Assembly: GCA_942493035.1 (NCBI GenBank)
Contig: OW818666.1
Span: 3,224,001 to 3,288,000 of the forward strand
Reading direction: 5' to 3'
Length of the DNA stretch: 64,000 bases
Origin: WRGT01 sp942493035
GTDB taxonomy: Bacteria > Spirochaetota > UBA4802 > UBA5550
The stretch's first letter is position 1. The number at the start of each line of letters is the position of its first letter. Under the pieces are notes generated by a model that made no database searches, was not told where the DNA came from, and saw nothing but the letters and a program-made list of their open reading frames with translations. This document shows positions 26,648-35,440 of this stretch, piece by piece. A program made the translations under genes and the position numbers.

Positions 26648-27970
26648 ATGCATATAATAAAAGAACAGTTCTCAAAACTCAATCATTTTATGATAATCCT
26701 CATACCTCTTTTTGCGGTAAATGCCATATTTAACCTCAGGTACGAATGGGGTGGAGTTTCTACAATTGCCAGAGTCTATATAATGGTGCTCTCTTTTTAT
26801 GTAGTTTTCATTTTTTCACAACTTGAAACTGAAGACTACAGAGATGATTACCTTTGCCGTTACGGCTGGAAGGGTAAATATTATCTTTTCTTTACACTGC
26901 GAGTTTTCCCGTTTCTGTTTATATATTTGCTTACTGTTGTATTTGTTATTATAAATTACCTTAACAGCAGCAACTGGCCCATAGAACCGGTATATCGGCT
27001 TCTTGACGGCCGGTATTCCAACACCGTTATATATCCGCTGCTGCTGTTTGTAGTTCTTCGACAGGAGAAGAGGCCCGGTGTATCAATTCCTATGTTTATA
27101 CTATTCTCTATTATTTATTATGTAGCAGATCATGAGCTTTATGCTCTGCTTGAGCCGGGCCTTGGTGTCAGCATAATTAAATTATCAAAATATTTTATTT
27201 TTATTTTTATTCTTGTCTATGGATATTCTCAAAAGAAATGGAGGCTATTTGAATCATTACTATTCTCATTTATCGGAGGTATTTTTTCATTCTCTCTGGT
27301 TACTTCATTTTTAGCAATGTCTTTCTTCTTTTCTCACCCCGGGAGTCCTACTCTTTTTATTTCAGGGGGTATCCTTTTAAAATCGGGATTTGTTTTCCAG
27401 ATGGATAAACTTAAAAAAAGCACCCCGGAGTATGGATCTTCAAAAGATATAAAAATGCTCTTCGATTATATAGACAAGTATAAACTGGATACAGACTATA
27501 CAACCGCTGAATGGGAAAAAATAATAATGCGAAATAAAATCGGAAGTAATAATTACATTTTCGATCATCTCAACAGAAAAAATATAAAACTAAACTTTGA
27601 CGTGCTGAAGAAATACGCCGTTTCGCAATTATTATTTGTTTCACCGGAATCAACAGATTTAAATGAATTTTCAAGGCATTTCGGATTATACTACAGCGAT
27701 AATAAAAACAGTTTTTACGAGCTATATCAATCGGGTAATGACTCTTTCAAAATAATGGTACTTCAATCTCTTGCATATACTAATGATGTTGATGCAGTAC
27801 GATTTTTAACAGATAAACTTACAGATGTGGAGAGGCTGCGTTCAGAGACCGCATACAATTCCCTTAAAAACATAACAGGTCAGGACCCGGCATCTGTAAT
27901 GAATACAGATAAATATGACGTAGAAGTTGTTCTTTTTTTCAGAGATTACGCCAGGAAGATGGAGAAATAA
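26648..27970 (+). CDS. multi-pass membrane protein of unknown function with HEAT-like C-terminus
   Basis: Not recognised. The first 255 of 440 residues contain about seven membrane helices (for example MIILIPLFAVNAIF, FFTLRVFPFLFIYLLTVVFVII and YFIFIFILVYGY). The remaining 185 residues are soluble and end with a short helical-repeat pattern (DVDAVRFLTDKLTDVERLRSETAYNSLKNITGQD) like a HEAT or PBS-lyase repeat. Codon and base use are AT-richer than in the neighbours. It converges with nth and has no co-directional neighbours. A membrane sensor or transporter accessory role is possible but not supported. Confidence 0.7.
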   Translation: MHIIKEQFSKLNHFMIILIPLFAVNAIFNLRYEWGGVSTIARVYIMVLSFYVVFIFSQLETEDYRDDYLCRYGWKGKYYLFFTLRVFPFLFIYLLTVVFVIINYLNSSNWPIEPVYRLLDGRYSNTVIYPLLLFVVLRQEKRPGVSIPMFILFSIIYYVADHELYALLEPGLGVSIIKLSKYFIFIFILVYGYSQKKWRLFESLLFSFIGGIFSFSLVTSFLAMSFFFSHPGSPTLFISGGILLKSGFVFQMDKLKKSTPEYGSSKDIKMLFDYIDKYKLDTDYTTAEWEKIIMRNKIGSNNYIFDHLNRKNIKLNFDVLKKYAVSQLLFVSPESTDLNEFSRHFGLYYSDNKNSFYELYQSGNDSFKIMVLQSLAYTNDVDAVRFLTDKLTDVERLRSETAYNSLKNITGQDPASVMNTDKYDVEVVLFFRDYARKMEK

Positions 27971-28020
27971 AGACGATATTGATACACTGATTTTAAAAAA
28001 TTTAAAGAAAAATTACATAT

Positions 28021-28668
28021 TCAGTGCACCACCTCTTTATAATAATTACAATACTCCGCCACTGGACAGATACCGCACTCAGGATTTCTTGCCTTGCATA
28101 TAACTCTTCCATGCCTGATGAAAAGCAGATGCGTCTTCTTCCATTCTGATGGATCAATAATACTGCATAAATTTTTTTCAATTTCAACTGGAGATTTACT
28201 GATGCTGTATCCCAGCCTGTTTGATATTCTTGATACATGAGTATCAACAGCAAGTCCCGGTATTCCGTATCCGATGGAGAGAATTACATTTGCAGATTTC
28301 CTCCCGACTCCCGGAAGCTCAATGAGACTTTCAATATTATCAGGAATGACACCGCCGAACTTCGAGCAGACCATCCGTGAAAGTAAAATAATATTCCTGG
28401 CCTTTGTCCGGAAAAATCCGGTGCTTTTAACTATATTCTCAACATCGGAGTAATCGGCTTCACTTAGAGTTTTAAAATCGGGATACTTTTCAAAGAGGTG
28501 ACCGGTTACGCCATTCACCTGACGGTCTGTCGTCTGCGCGGAGAGTACTACAGCTATAGAAAGCTCATAAATATTTCTGAAGTTCAGATCGGGAATAGTC
28601 TCTCCATAGTATTCATACAGACGGGATAAGATTTTCCCGGAACGGGCTTTTGTCATTTTAACCGGCAT
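28021..28668 (-). CDS. nth: endonuclease III (DNA glycosylase/AP lyase)
   Basis: A 215-residue base-excision-repair enzyme that removes oxidised pyrimidines and nicks at abasic sites. The helix-hairpin-helix is IELPGVGRKSANVILSI with the catalytic Lys, and the catalytic Asp is in AVDTHVSRISNRLG. The C-terminal [4Fe-4S] cluster has the canonical spacing C-x6-C-x2-C-x5-C (CKARNPECGICPVAEYC). It overlaps the end of rdgB by 11 bases, so the two nucleotide-damage genes form one unit. Confidence 0.97.
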   Translation of the reverse strand: MPVKMTKARSGKILSRLYEYYGETIPDLNFRNIYELSIAVVLSAQTTDRQVNGVTGHLFEKYPDFKTLSEADYSDVENIVKSTGFFRTKARNIILLSRMVCSKFGGVIPDNIESLIELPGVGRKSANVILSIGYGIPGLAVDTHVSRISNRLGYSISKSPVEIEKNLCSIIDPSEWKKTHLLFIRHGRVICKARNPECGICPVAEYCNYYKEVVH

Positions 28669-29260
28669 AATTCATTCCGGAAAAAATTTCATATGCCGAT
28701 TCCAGAGCTTTTGCTCTATGGCTTATTCTGTTCTTTTCAGCAAGATTAATCTCTGCCATTGTTGCCTTCAGTTCAGGAATATAGAATACGGGATCATATC
28801 CGAATCCGTTACTCCCTGATGGTTCCCGGGATATCACCCCCTCGCACCTCCCCTCTGTAACGAACTCTCTCCCATCAGGAAGCGCCATGGCAATTGCACA
28901 GATAAATCCTGCGGAACGATCTTCATCAGCCACATCGGTCATTTTTTCAAGAAGCAGTTTATATCTGTCAATATCCGAAAGGTTCTCCCCTCCATAACGG
29001 GCGGAATAGACTCCAGGCCCACCATTAAGAGCATCTACTGCAAGTCCAGAATCATCAGCAAGTGATATCTCCCCTGTAAAATCCCTTATTATCCGTGCTT
29101 TTTTCAGAGCGTTCCCTTTGAATGAATCTGCATCTTCAATAATTTCAGGTATATTACTATACTCAGATAATGATATTATCTCAATCCCGGAAATGGATGA
29201 AAACTTATCACGGATTTCCAGAATTTTATTTTTATTGGATGACGCTATTACAATTTTCAT
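28658..29260 (-). CDS. rdgB: XTP/dITP diphosphatase (RdgB/HAM1)
   Basis: A 200-residue house-cleaning pyrophosphatase that hydrolyses dITP, XTP and similar deaminated purine nucleotides before they enter DNA. Motifs: IVIASSNKNKILEI at the N-terminus, ADDSGLAVDALNGGPGVYSARYGG (about residues 68-91) and NGFGYDPVFYIPE. The ATG at 29260 has AGGAAG upstream; the frame stays open for 18 more codons, but these carry no family sequence. The gene overlaps nth, which repairs related lesions. Confidence 0.95.
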   Translation of the reverse strand: MKIVIASSNKNKILEIRDKFSSISGIEIISLSEYSNIPEIIEDADSFKGNALKKARIIRDFTGEISLADDSGLAVDALNGGPGVYSARYGGENLSDIDRYKLLLEKMTDVADEDRSAGFICAIAMALPDGREFVTEGRCEGVISREPSGSNGFGYDPVFYIPELKATMAEINLAEKNRISHRAKALESAYEIFSGMNYAG

Positions 29261-29283
29261 TTTGTTCTTCCTGCATTTTTTTA

Positions 29284-29339
29284 CCCCCATCCGCCCTGCG
29301 GGCACCTTCCCCATGGGGAGATATGGGGAAGGCTTTTTT
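29284..29339. repeat. palindromic repeat family F, copy 1
   Basis: CCCCCATCCGCCCTGCGGGC followed by a second hairpin, CTTCCCCATGGGGAGATATGGGGAAGG, and a T-run. A related copy is at 32833-32884 and a degraded one at about 26281. On the plus strand the second hairpin followed by TTTTTT could terminate transcription. Confidence 0.6.
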
Positions 29340-29477
29340 CGTAACTGTTCGTAAACCTGTAGTATTTTATCTCCACCGGGTCACGGTTGTGCGGAGAGCA
29401 TTCTCACTACCAGTTTTTAAGTAGCCACAGACCCCGCCGCCCCTGGCGGCGGTGAAATAAAAAAAAATAAACTTTGC

Positions 29478-29551
29478 AGGGTATAAGGGGCGGAAGCCCC
29501 TTAAAAGCCCCCCGCAGGGGACAGAACTGTCACACGCAGTGTGACAGTTCT
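29478..29551. repeat. family E repeat fused to a perfect 13-bp hairpin
   Basis: The first part, with AAGGGGCGGAAGCCCCTT and GCCCCCCGCAGGGG, matches the repeat at 26382. The second part is a perfect hairpin, AGAACTGTCACAC (29523-29535), loop GCA, GTGTGACAGTTCT (29539-29551). The remainder of the 29261-29700 gap holds a family F repeat, a GCCGCCCCTGGCGGCGG hairpin near 29440 and AT-rich sequence leading to the kinase. Confidence 0.6.
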
Positions 29552-29700
29552 TGATTTTCTTATGAGATACTTTTTTCTATTAGATTTATCGTAATTATTA
29601 TTGAAATCATTTTATTTTTGTATATACTTATATTATGTGTCTATCATTAATCTCATAATCCTGAACAGGGAAAATCTCTAAGTATCGAAAACAGGAATTT

Positions 29701-31806
29701 ATGTTTAAAACAAATAATCAGAATATAAAAAACATCTTATACTGGATAATGAAAATTTTCATTCCAAATCTTATCCTTGCATGTTTTATTTTCGGGCTTC
29801 TGGCCTACACCGAGAATATAAAAAAATCGACATATTATTTTCTGCTTGGCGGCATGCTGATCTATTTTGCTTCGCGCTTATATTTCTATTACTACAAGGT
29901 AGGATTTTTCCTCTGGAACAATTTAAAAAATTTACGGCAGATTATAGACGAGTTTAAAAAAGGTAAATTTATACTGAGCGAATCGGATATCAGTGTCACT
30001 GATAATGTGTCACAAATATTGAAAGAGCTTCTCACAGTCGGTAAACAATTCGAATCTATTGTGTCCTCTCAGAGTGACGAACTTAAAAAGTTTCACGAAA
30101 TATACAGTCATATAATCTGTTCAATAAACTCTCACTTTATTGTAATTGATAAAAATGAAAAAATTCTCTATGTCAATGAGAGCTTTTGCAAAAAGTTCAA
30201 TATTGAAGGGGATAATGTAATCGGAAAAGGTCTCAGCAGTGTTTTTTATTTTGTAAACACAAGACTTAAAATGGGGATAAGTCAGGTAATCAAAAACAGA
30301 GAGAATGACTCGGCCGTATTAAAAAATGTACATTTAATGTCTGTAAACAGAAAGTCAATTATATCTGATCTGAAAATATCAAGCATGAGCCTGAACGGTG
30401 AAGAACAGATTGTAATCATCATAGATGATATAACAGACCGGTTCAGCAAGGATTATCATGCATCAATATTAAGCCATCTCTCTGAAACAATGGGTGTTGA
30501 GAACGAAACTGAAACTACTTTTTACAATATACTCACAGGGGTAACATCCGGATCGGGTCTTGGATTCAACCGGGCAATGCTTTTCATGGTTGAGAACGAT
30601 ATGCTTCAGGGTAAAATGGCCATAGGCCCGGATTCATTTGAAGAGGCGATAGAGATATGGAACTCGCTCTCTTCTGCTGATATCGATGTGACTGTACAAT
30701 ATCCCATTGAAATAAAGAGAGGGAGTCTGTTAAAAAAAGTTCAAACATTCAGAATCAGCCTTTCTGAAGATAACATATTTACTCAGGCAATAAAGAACAT
30801 GGAGAGAATCCACATCCGCAATGCCGGCTCAGATCCGAGAGTAACAGAGGACATCAAAAAATTTATGGAAGTGGACGAATTTCTGATAATGCCGATGATA
30901 TCATTCCAGAAAACCATAGGTGTAATTATTGCAGATAACAAATACAATATGACAGGTATATCAACGCAGAGTATAGATCTTCTATCAATCTTCTGCTTTC
31001 AGTCAGCTTTTCTCATAGAGAGCTATCTCAATCTTATTGAAGTCAAAAGAGAGATGAAAAAAATTGAAGAGAGACAGGATGCCATTATAGAATCTGAAAA
31101 AATGGCAGCAGTTGGAAGAATTGCTTCTCATATCGCTCATGAAATCAGAAATCCGCTTGTAACAATGGGCGGATATTCAAAGCGGATTTTAAAATACACT
31201 TCTGAGAATATGCTCGATATAAAAAAGGTAATCAAATCTGCAGATATAATCCTTAAAGAATCTGAACGTCTGGAAAAAATATTATCGAATGTTATGGATT
31301 TCACAAAACCATCTAAATATATAAAAGAGTTCAATGATGTAAATCATATCATAAGAGATACTCACCGGCTCCTGAAAAATGTTCTCCTTGAGAAAAACAT
31401 AAAAGCAACCATGAATCTTGCAGAGAACCTTCCGAATGTTAAATCTGACTTTAACCAGATGAAGCAGGTATTTCTGAATCTGTTTCAGAATGCAATTGAA
31501 GCTACCCCTTCCGGAGGGAGCCTTACCATCTCAACAGCGCCGGAGGAATCCGATGTTGTAATACGGATCATTGACAGCGGAACCGGTATCAAGGCTGAAA
31601 ATCTTGAGCTCCTTTTTGAACCGTTTTTTACCACAAAGGTTACCGGTGTAGGACTGGGCCTTGCAAATGTTAAAAAAATAATAAAAGACCATCGTGGAAA
31701 AATTACAGCTAATAATAATGAAAATGGAGGAGCTGAATTTGTAATTAAGCTCCCTATACCGGCTTTAGAACAAAAAAATTCTGATACCGAAGTTTTTATT
31801 CAATAA
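29701..31806 (+). CDS. PAS-GAF sensor histidine kinase
   Basis: A 701-residue kinase. Two membrane helices at about residues 17-36 and 44-63 have almost no periplasmic loop between them, so sensing is probably cytosolic or within the membrane. A PAS domain (about 140-245), a GAF domain (about 255-435), HisKA with His480 (ASHIAHEIRNPLVTMGGYS) and an HATPase domain (FLNLFQNAIEATPSGG, DSGTGI, GVGLGLANVKKI) follow in order. This is the NtrB/AtoS-like arrangement. A receiver-only response regulator lies 280 bases downstream on the same strand and is the likely partner; a palindromic element separates them. Confidence 0.93.
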   Translation: MFKTNNQNIKNILYWIMKIFIPNLILACFIFGLLAYTENIKKSTYYFLLGGMLIYFASRLYFYYYKVGFFLWNNLKNLRQIIDEFKKGKFILSESDISVTDNVSQILKELLTVGKQFESIVSSQSDELKKFHEIYSHIICSINSHFIVIDKNEKILYVNESFCKKFNIEGDNVIGKGLSSVFYFVNTRLKMGISQVIKNRENDSAVLKNVHLMSVNRKSIISDLKISSMSLNGEEQIVIIIDDITDRFSKDYHASILSHLSETMGVENETETTFYNILTGVTSGSGLGFNRAMLFMVENDMLQGKMAIGPDSFEEAIEIWNSLSSADIDVTVQYPIEIKRGSLLKKVQTFRISLSEDNIFTQAIKNMERIHIRNAGSDPRVTEDIKKFMEVDEFLIMPMISFQKTIGVIIADNKYNMTGISTQSIDLLSIFCFQSAFLIESYLNLIEVKREMKKIEERQDAIIESEKMAAVGRIASHIAHEIRNPLVTMGGYSKRILKYTSENMLDIKKVIKSADIILKESERLEKILSNVMDFTKPSKYIKEFNDVNHIIRDTHRLLKNVLLEKNIKATMNLAENLPNVKSDFNQMKQVFLNLFQNAIEATPSGGSLTISTAPEESDVVIRIIDSGTGIKAENLELLFEPFFTTKVTGVGLGLANVKKIIKDHRGKITANNNENGGAEFVIKLPIPALEQKNSDTEVFIQ

Positions 31807-31903
31807 TATTTGATTATATCTTTTAAAGAATATATTTTAGTTTTATCATCAATAATTTGCTAACCCGCCGTTAAATGCTGGATAGCTAATCGTTGATGAT
31901 ATC

Positions 31904-31992
31904 CGTATGCTTCACATACGTTGAGGTGGGGGATTACGGGGGCGTTGCCCCCGTAATCCCCCACCTCAGGCACAGCGCGAAGCGTTGTGCCT
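31904..31992. repeat. three-hairpin palindromic element, family A copy 3
   Basis: Hairpin at 31904-31920 (CGTATG stem), perfect 22-bp core palindrome at 31922-31968 with loop GTT, and a third hairpin at 31969-31992 (GGCACAGCG against CGTTGTGCC). It lies between a histidine kinase and its response regulator. The outer inverted ends seen in copy 2 are not recognisable here. Confidence 0.85.
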
Positions 31993-32088
31993 GCAAAAAC
32001 TGGATGTTAATAATCAATAGTAAATGCGAAAAAACAGATCTGTACGATAAATGCAGAGATATAAATTTAATAAATTCAGGTGAAACTA

Positions 32089-32439
32089 ATGCCAAAACTA
32101 CTTATTGTTGAAGATGAAGAGAATCTGAGAGACCTGTACGAAGAGGATCTCATCGACGCGGGATATGAAGTCGAAAAAGCCTCTAACGGAAAAGAGGCCA
32201 TGGACCTTGTGAAAAACGGGGGATTTGATCTGATTATAATGGATATTAGAATGCCAGAAATGGACGGAATTGAAACTTTAGGAAAAGTAATTACTATGGA
32301 GAAAAAAATCCCTGTAATTATCTATACCGCGTACTCAAATTATAAAAGCAATTTCATGACATGGACTGCCGATGCGTATTTAACAAAATCTACAAATCTT
32401 GATGAACTGAAAAATAAGATCAGTGAACTTCTCGCTTAG
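32089..32439 (+). CDS. single-domain response regulator
   Basis: A 116-residue receiver with no output domain. The acidic pocket is in LLIVEDEENLRDLYEEDL, the phospho-acceptor is Asp52 (FDLIIMDIRMPEMDG), and the conserved Thr and Lys are in VIIYTAY and AYLTKS. The ATG at 32089 is chosen over an in-frame GTG three codons upstream because AGGTG is then well placed. It follows the PAS-GAF kinase and is its probable target; with no output domain it must act by protein contact or phosphorelay. Its 3' end overlaps that of queD by 20 bases. Confidence 0.92.
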   Translation: MPKLLIVEDEENLRDLYEEDLIDAGYEVEKASNGKEAMDLVKNGGFDLIIMDIRMPEMDGIETLGKVITMEKKIPVIIYTAYSNYKSNFMTWTADAYLTKSTNLDELKNKISELLA

Positions 32440-32824
32440 AGATGCTTTTCTGAAGATAAAATGTACATCTGGAAGTATCAGATTCCCATACTGTTACAGA
32501 TTCAACAAATAGTTCAGGATTGATCTCTGTAATCTCCTTCTGTGCTTCCAGAGCAATGTACTCCGCAATATTCTCCGAACTTGGATTTATTACATTAAAA
32601 GGCTCAACTTCATTAATATTTTTGTGATCAAGATAGTTAGTAATCTTCTTTAAAATATCTTTCAGATCATGAAAATCGATAAGCAGACCAATCTCATTCA
32701 GCTTCTCCCCCTGTACATTGAGTACAACTCTCCAGTTGTGCCCGTGAATATTCTCGCATTTACCACGGTACCCTCTAAGCTGATGTGCAGATGCAAAATG
32801 ATCTTCTATTGTTAATACGTACAT
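32420..32824 (-). CDS. queD: 6-pyruvoyl-tetrahydropterin synthase / QueD family
   Basis: A 134-residue T-fold enzyme. Zinc-binding His residues lie in DHFASAHQLRGY and NIHGHNWRV; the catalytic Cys is in GKCENIHGH. Short bacterial members usually are 6-carboxy-5,6,7,8-tetrahydropterin synthase, making the queuosine precursor from dihydroneopterin triphosphate. None of queC, queE or folE is adjacent, so the pathway is inferred from the family. A strong GGAGG precedes the ATG. Confidence 0.9.
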   Translation of the reverse strand: MYVLTIEDHFASAHQLRGYRGKCENIHGHNWRVVLNVQGEKLNEIGLLIDFHDLKDILKKITNYLDHKNINEVEPFNVINPSSENIAEYIALEAQKEITEINPELFVESVTVWESDTSRCTFYLQKSISKREVH

Positions 32825-32832
32825 TATTTTCT

Positions 32833-32884
32833 CCTCCCCCTCTGTCGCTATGCGACATCTCCCCCATGATGAGATGGGGGAGAC
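32833..32884. repeat. palindromic repeat family F, copy 2
   Basis: Contains TGTCGCTATGCGACA and CTCCCCCATGATGAGATGGGGGAG hairpins. It lies between queD and the DegT-family gene. Confidence 0.55.
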
Positions 32885-32937
32885 TGTTTGCTGAACTCTA
32901 AATTCTGTATAAAAATTCGAACTGTTGTTACAATACC

Positions 32938-33972
32938 TCAGATAAATGCCCCGAGTGATTTTGATATTTTATCGATCTCTTTTTTTGTAAGAGTCGGATA
33001 TAACGGAATTGAATGAAGTTTTTTTGATAACCTGTCCGCATTGGGATAATCAAAACCTTTAAGTCCCGCAATTACATGAAGCGGTGACGGAAGAACCCGG
33101 GAAGCTTCAACTCCGCACTTCTTCCAGTACTTATCTACTCTGTCAACCGGCGCATCAAATATTACAGGGAAACTCTGATAGCTGAAAGATTCATTATATG
33201 GGAAAAGAGGCTTATGCGATGTAATTCTAATCGCTTCATAATATTTTTTGGCAATTTCACGTCTTCGTTTAAGGAAATCTTTAAGCTTCATAATCTGAGT
33301 AATCCCCATGGCGCCCTGCAGGTCTGTCATTGTAAGATCGAAATTGACGGCCTCTTCACTGTATCCCCGGAGATCCCGCATTACGGAAAAATACCGTGAA
33401 TTATTTGTGAGCACCATCCCTCCGTTGCTTGTTGTAATAATCATCGATGGTGCAAAAGATGCAACTGCGAAAGTTCCCCATGAGCCTGCCGGTTTTTCAT
33501 TAAACTCCGTTCCGGCTGAATGTGAAATCTCTGCAATCAGAGGGATATTTAACTCTTTGAGTTCCTCTCCGTCAAAATGAAATCCGAATGTATCCCCGGC
33601 TATGATAGCCTTTGTCTTTTCAGTAATTTTATCCTTGATCTGCGCAGTAGAGGGGAAAATCGAATTTTCATCTGAATCAACTATAACAGGGACACCGCCG
33701 GTAAGCCTCAGTGCACTGAGAGCTGCATTATTGAAAAATGACGGGATAATGACCTCATCCTCTCCCCCTATTTCAAGTGCTTTAAAAATCAGCAGGTAGG
33801 CAGATACAAGTGAATTCACTGCAAGCGGATATTTAAATCCTGATAATTCCGAGACAGCTGCCTCAAAATTTTTAACAGCGCCTCCGGTATTAAGCTCATC
33901 CTGCATAAGGCAGTCGAGAACACCCTCAAGCTCTTTTCTTGTAATTGTAGGCTTACTGGATAATATTTTCAT
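32938..33972 (-). CDS. DegT/DnrJ/EryC1/StrS-family protein lacking the PLP lysine
   Basis: A 344-residue member of the sugar-aminotransferase fold: LSSKPTITRKELEGV start, NSLVSAYLLIFKAL, DEVIIPSFFNNAALSALRLTGGVPVIVD and a C-terminal SIPLYPTLTKKEIDKI are all typical. However, the motif normally reading SFHxxKxIxxGEGG is SFAPSMIITTSNGGM, so the Schiff-base lysine is Met177, and the ED pair that contacts the PLP ring nitrogen is Glu148-Ile149. The protein is full length with an intact frame, so it is not a pseudogene by structure. It is probably not an aminotransferase; a regulatory, binding or altered-chemistry role is possible. It stands alone. Confidence 0.85.
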   Translation of the reverse strand: MKILSSKPTITRKELEGVLDCLMQDELNTGGAVKNFEAAVSELSGFKYPLAVNSLVSAYLLIFKALEIGGEDEVIIPSFFNNAALSALRLTGGVPVIVDSDENSIFPSTAQIKDKITEKTKAIIAGDTFGFHFDGEELKELNIPLIAEISHSAGTEFNEKPAGSWGTFAVASFAPSMIITTSNGGMVLTNNSRYFSVMRDLRGYSEEAVNFDLTMTDLQGAMGITQIMKLKDFLKRRREIAKKYYEAIRITSHKPLFPYNESFSYQSFPVIFDAPVDRVDKYWKKCGVEASRVLPSPLHVIAGLKGFDYPNADRLSKKLHSIPLYPTLTKKEIDKISKSLGAFI

Positions 33973-34046
33973 TTATTTCTTCTCTATTTATAGTTATTTT
34001 TAATAAGTTTTCCTGTTATTTAGAAAACCATAGTTTACCGGATTAA

Positions 34047-34171
34047 AAATCCCCCCTGCCCCCCTTTATTAAAGGGGGTTTGTATGAGTAAAAAAATAAC
34101 ACTCTGACATATCCTAAACTAAAAGTCAAAGCCCCCTTTACCAAAGGGGGTGGCTGAAAGCCGGGGGATTT
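34047..34171. repeat. palindromic repeat family B, copy 2
   Basis: Outer inverted ends AAATCCCCCC and GGGGGATTT enclose CCCCCCTTTATTAAAGGGGG and GCCCCCTTTACCAAAGGGGG hairpins and a short spacer. Same design as the copy at 1510-1621. It occupies most of the 351-base gap between the DegT-family gene and rlpA; the rest (34172-34323) is AT-rich leader sequence. Confidence 0.75.
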
Positions 34172-34323
34172 CGTTTCGTAATCCGATTAATTCGTCTATC
34201 TCTGATAATACTATACATAATAGAGGTCAAGGATTTTTGCGACATAAAATTAAATTATGGTTAAGGATAAAATCTGCAATTCCGATAAGATAAACAGGTG
34301 TTTATATATTCGGAGGTACTAAC

Positions 34324-35367
34324 ATGAACAAATTGCTGAAAAGCATATCAATATCCCTGGCCGGTGCAATAGTTATGATGCTATTTATGGGATGCACTCC
34401 CGGTAAAGCCCAGACCAGAGGTAATGATTACAAGGGGAGCTTCCAGAGTGAAGAATTTGAAGCATTTGATAGTGAAAATAATACAAATGATGACGAAATC
34501 CCGGCAATGAATAAGAGTAAATCGACCGGTGACAGTAGTAAATATGCGGATAACAGTAAACATTACGATAAAAATCCACGTGTAAAATCCGAAGCCGGGT
34601 ATAAAAATCAGAATAATGATGAATACAATGAAGTTAAAGGGAAGTATTCAGATTCTGAGAATTATAATGATGAAACTGAAAACGGAATAAACAGCCGTAA
34701 TAAAGGTTATGAAGAAGAAACGGACAGTAATGAAAATAATTCTGATAAATTTGACCAGAAGGGATTAGCTTCATGGTATGGAAGAGAGTTTCACGGAAAG
34801 ACTACTGCTTCCGGTGAAAAATTCGATATGAATGATATGACAGCAGCTCATAAAACTCTCCCTTTCGGAACTATAGTGGAAGTAAAAAACCTTGATAATG
34901 GAAAATCTGTCAGACTTAAAATTAATGATAGAGGACCATACAGAGGTAACAGAATTATCGACCTTTCATTCGGCGGTGCTAAAGAGATAGGCATGGTTAA
35001 AACCGGAGAGGCAAATGTCGGGATTAAAGTCCTGAAGATGGGGAACAGCAAAACTGCCGGGAATTCAAAATCATCGGGGAAATATGTTGAACCTGTTGCG
35101 GATGATGAAACATATACAACAGTTAAAAGTGAAAGAGAATCCGATTACGATGACGGACTGAAACTTCAGGCCGGTGCATTCTATACAAGAAAAAATGCCG
35201 AAAATCTCAAATCGAAAATTGAGAATATAACAGACCGTCCGGTAAAGATAGTTCAGGATAATGAGTTTTTCAAAGTCCGCGTTGAAGGATTAAGAGATAG
35301 AAGAGAAGCGAGTAAAGTAAAAGGCATTCTTAGCGACGAGAGCATCTCATCATTTGTAGTTGAATAG
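34324..35367 (+). CDS. rlpA: RlpA-like septal lipoprotein with SPOR domain
   Basis: A 347-residue lipoprotein (lipobox LFMGC, Cys24). Residues about 30-145 are a low-complexity linker rich in Asn, Ser, Glu and Lys. The double-psi beta-barrel lytic transglycosylase domain follows (about 147-240: GLASWYGREFHGKTTASGE, INDRGPYRGNRIIDLS with the catalytic Asp). The C-terminal SPOR domain (about 275-347: LKLQAGAFYTRKNAENL, FFKVRVEGL) binds denuded septal peptidoglycan. This is the complete RlpA layout; the enzyme cleaves glycan strands lacking stem peptides during daughter-cell separation. GGAGG precedes the ATG and a strong terminator follows. Confidence 0.94.
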   Translation: MNKLLKSISISLAGAIVMMLFMGCTPGKAQTRGNDYKGSFQSEEFEAFDSENNTNDDEIPAMNKSKSTGDSSKYADNSKHYDKNPRVKSEAGYKNQNNDEYNEVKGKYSDSENYNDETENGINSRNKGYEEETDSNENNSDKFDQKGLASWYGREFHGKTTASGEKFDMNDMTAAHKTLPFGTIVEVKNLDNGKSVRLKINDRGPYRGNRIIDLSFGGAKEIGMVKTGEANVGIKVLKMGNSKTAGNSKSSGKYVEPVADDETYTTVKSERESDYDDGLKLQAGAFYTRKNAENLKSKIENITDRPVKIVQDNEFFKVRVEGLRDRREASKVKGILSDESISSFVVE

Positions 35368-35398
35368 AACTCTAGTTTACAGATAAAATATACAAATT

Positions 35399-35434
35399 AC
35401 AGAACAAGGGGCTTAAGCCCCTTGTTCTGTTTTT
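35399..35434. terminator. bidirectional terminator between rlpA and the aromatic operon
   Basis: The arms ACAGAACAAGGGGC and GCCCCTTGTTCTGT pair perfectly around TTAA, with T-runs in both directions. It ends rlpA on the plus strand and, six bases past the tyrA stop, the aromatic operon on the minus strand. Confidence 0.92.
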
Positions 35435-35440
35435 CCGGAT

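Noticed and set aside
31893..32111. Plus-strand open frame containing VGDYGGVAPVIPHLRHSAKRC
   Set aside because: Again the translated palindromic core; it overlaps the start of the response regulator in another frame and has no ribosome binding site.
35399..35434. Possible family E repeat (AAGGGGCTTAAGCCCC)
   Set aside because: The arms pair perfectly, T-runs lie on both sides and it sits between two convergent gene ends, so it is a bidirectional terminator.
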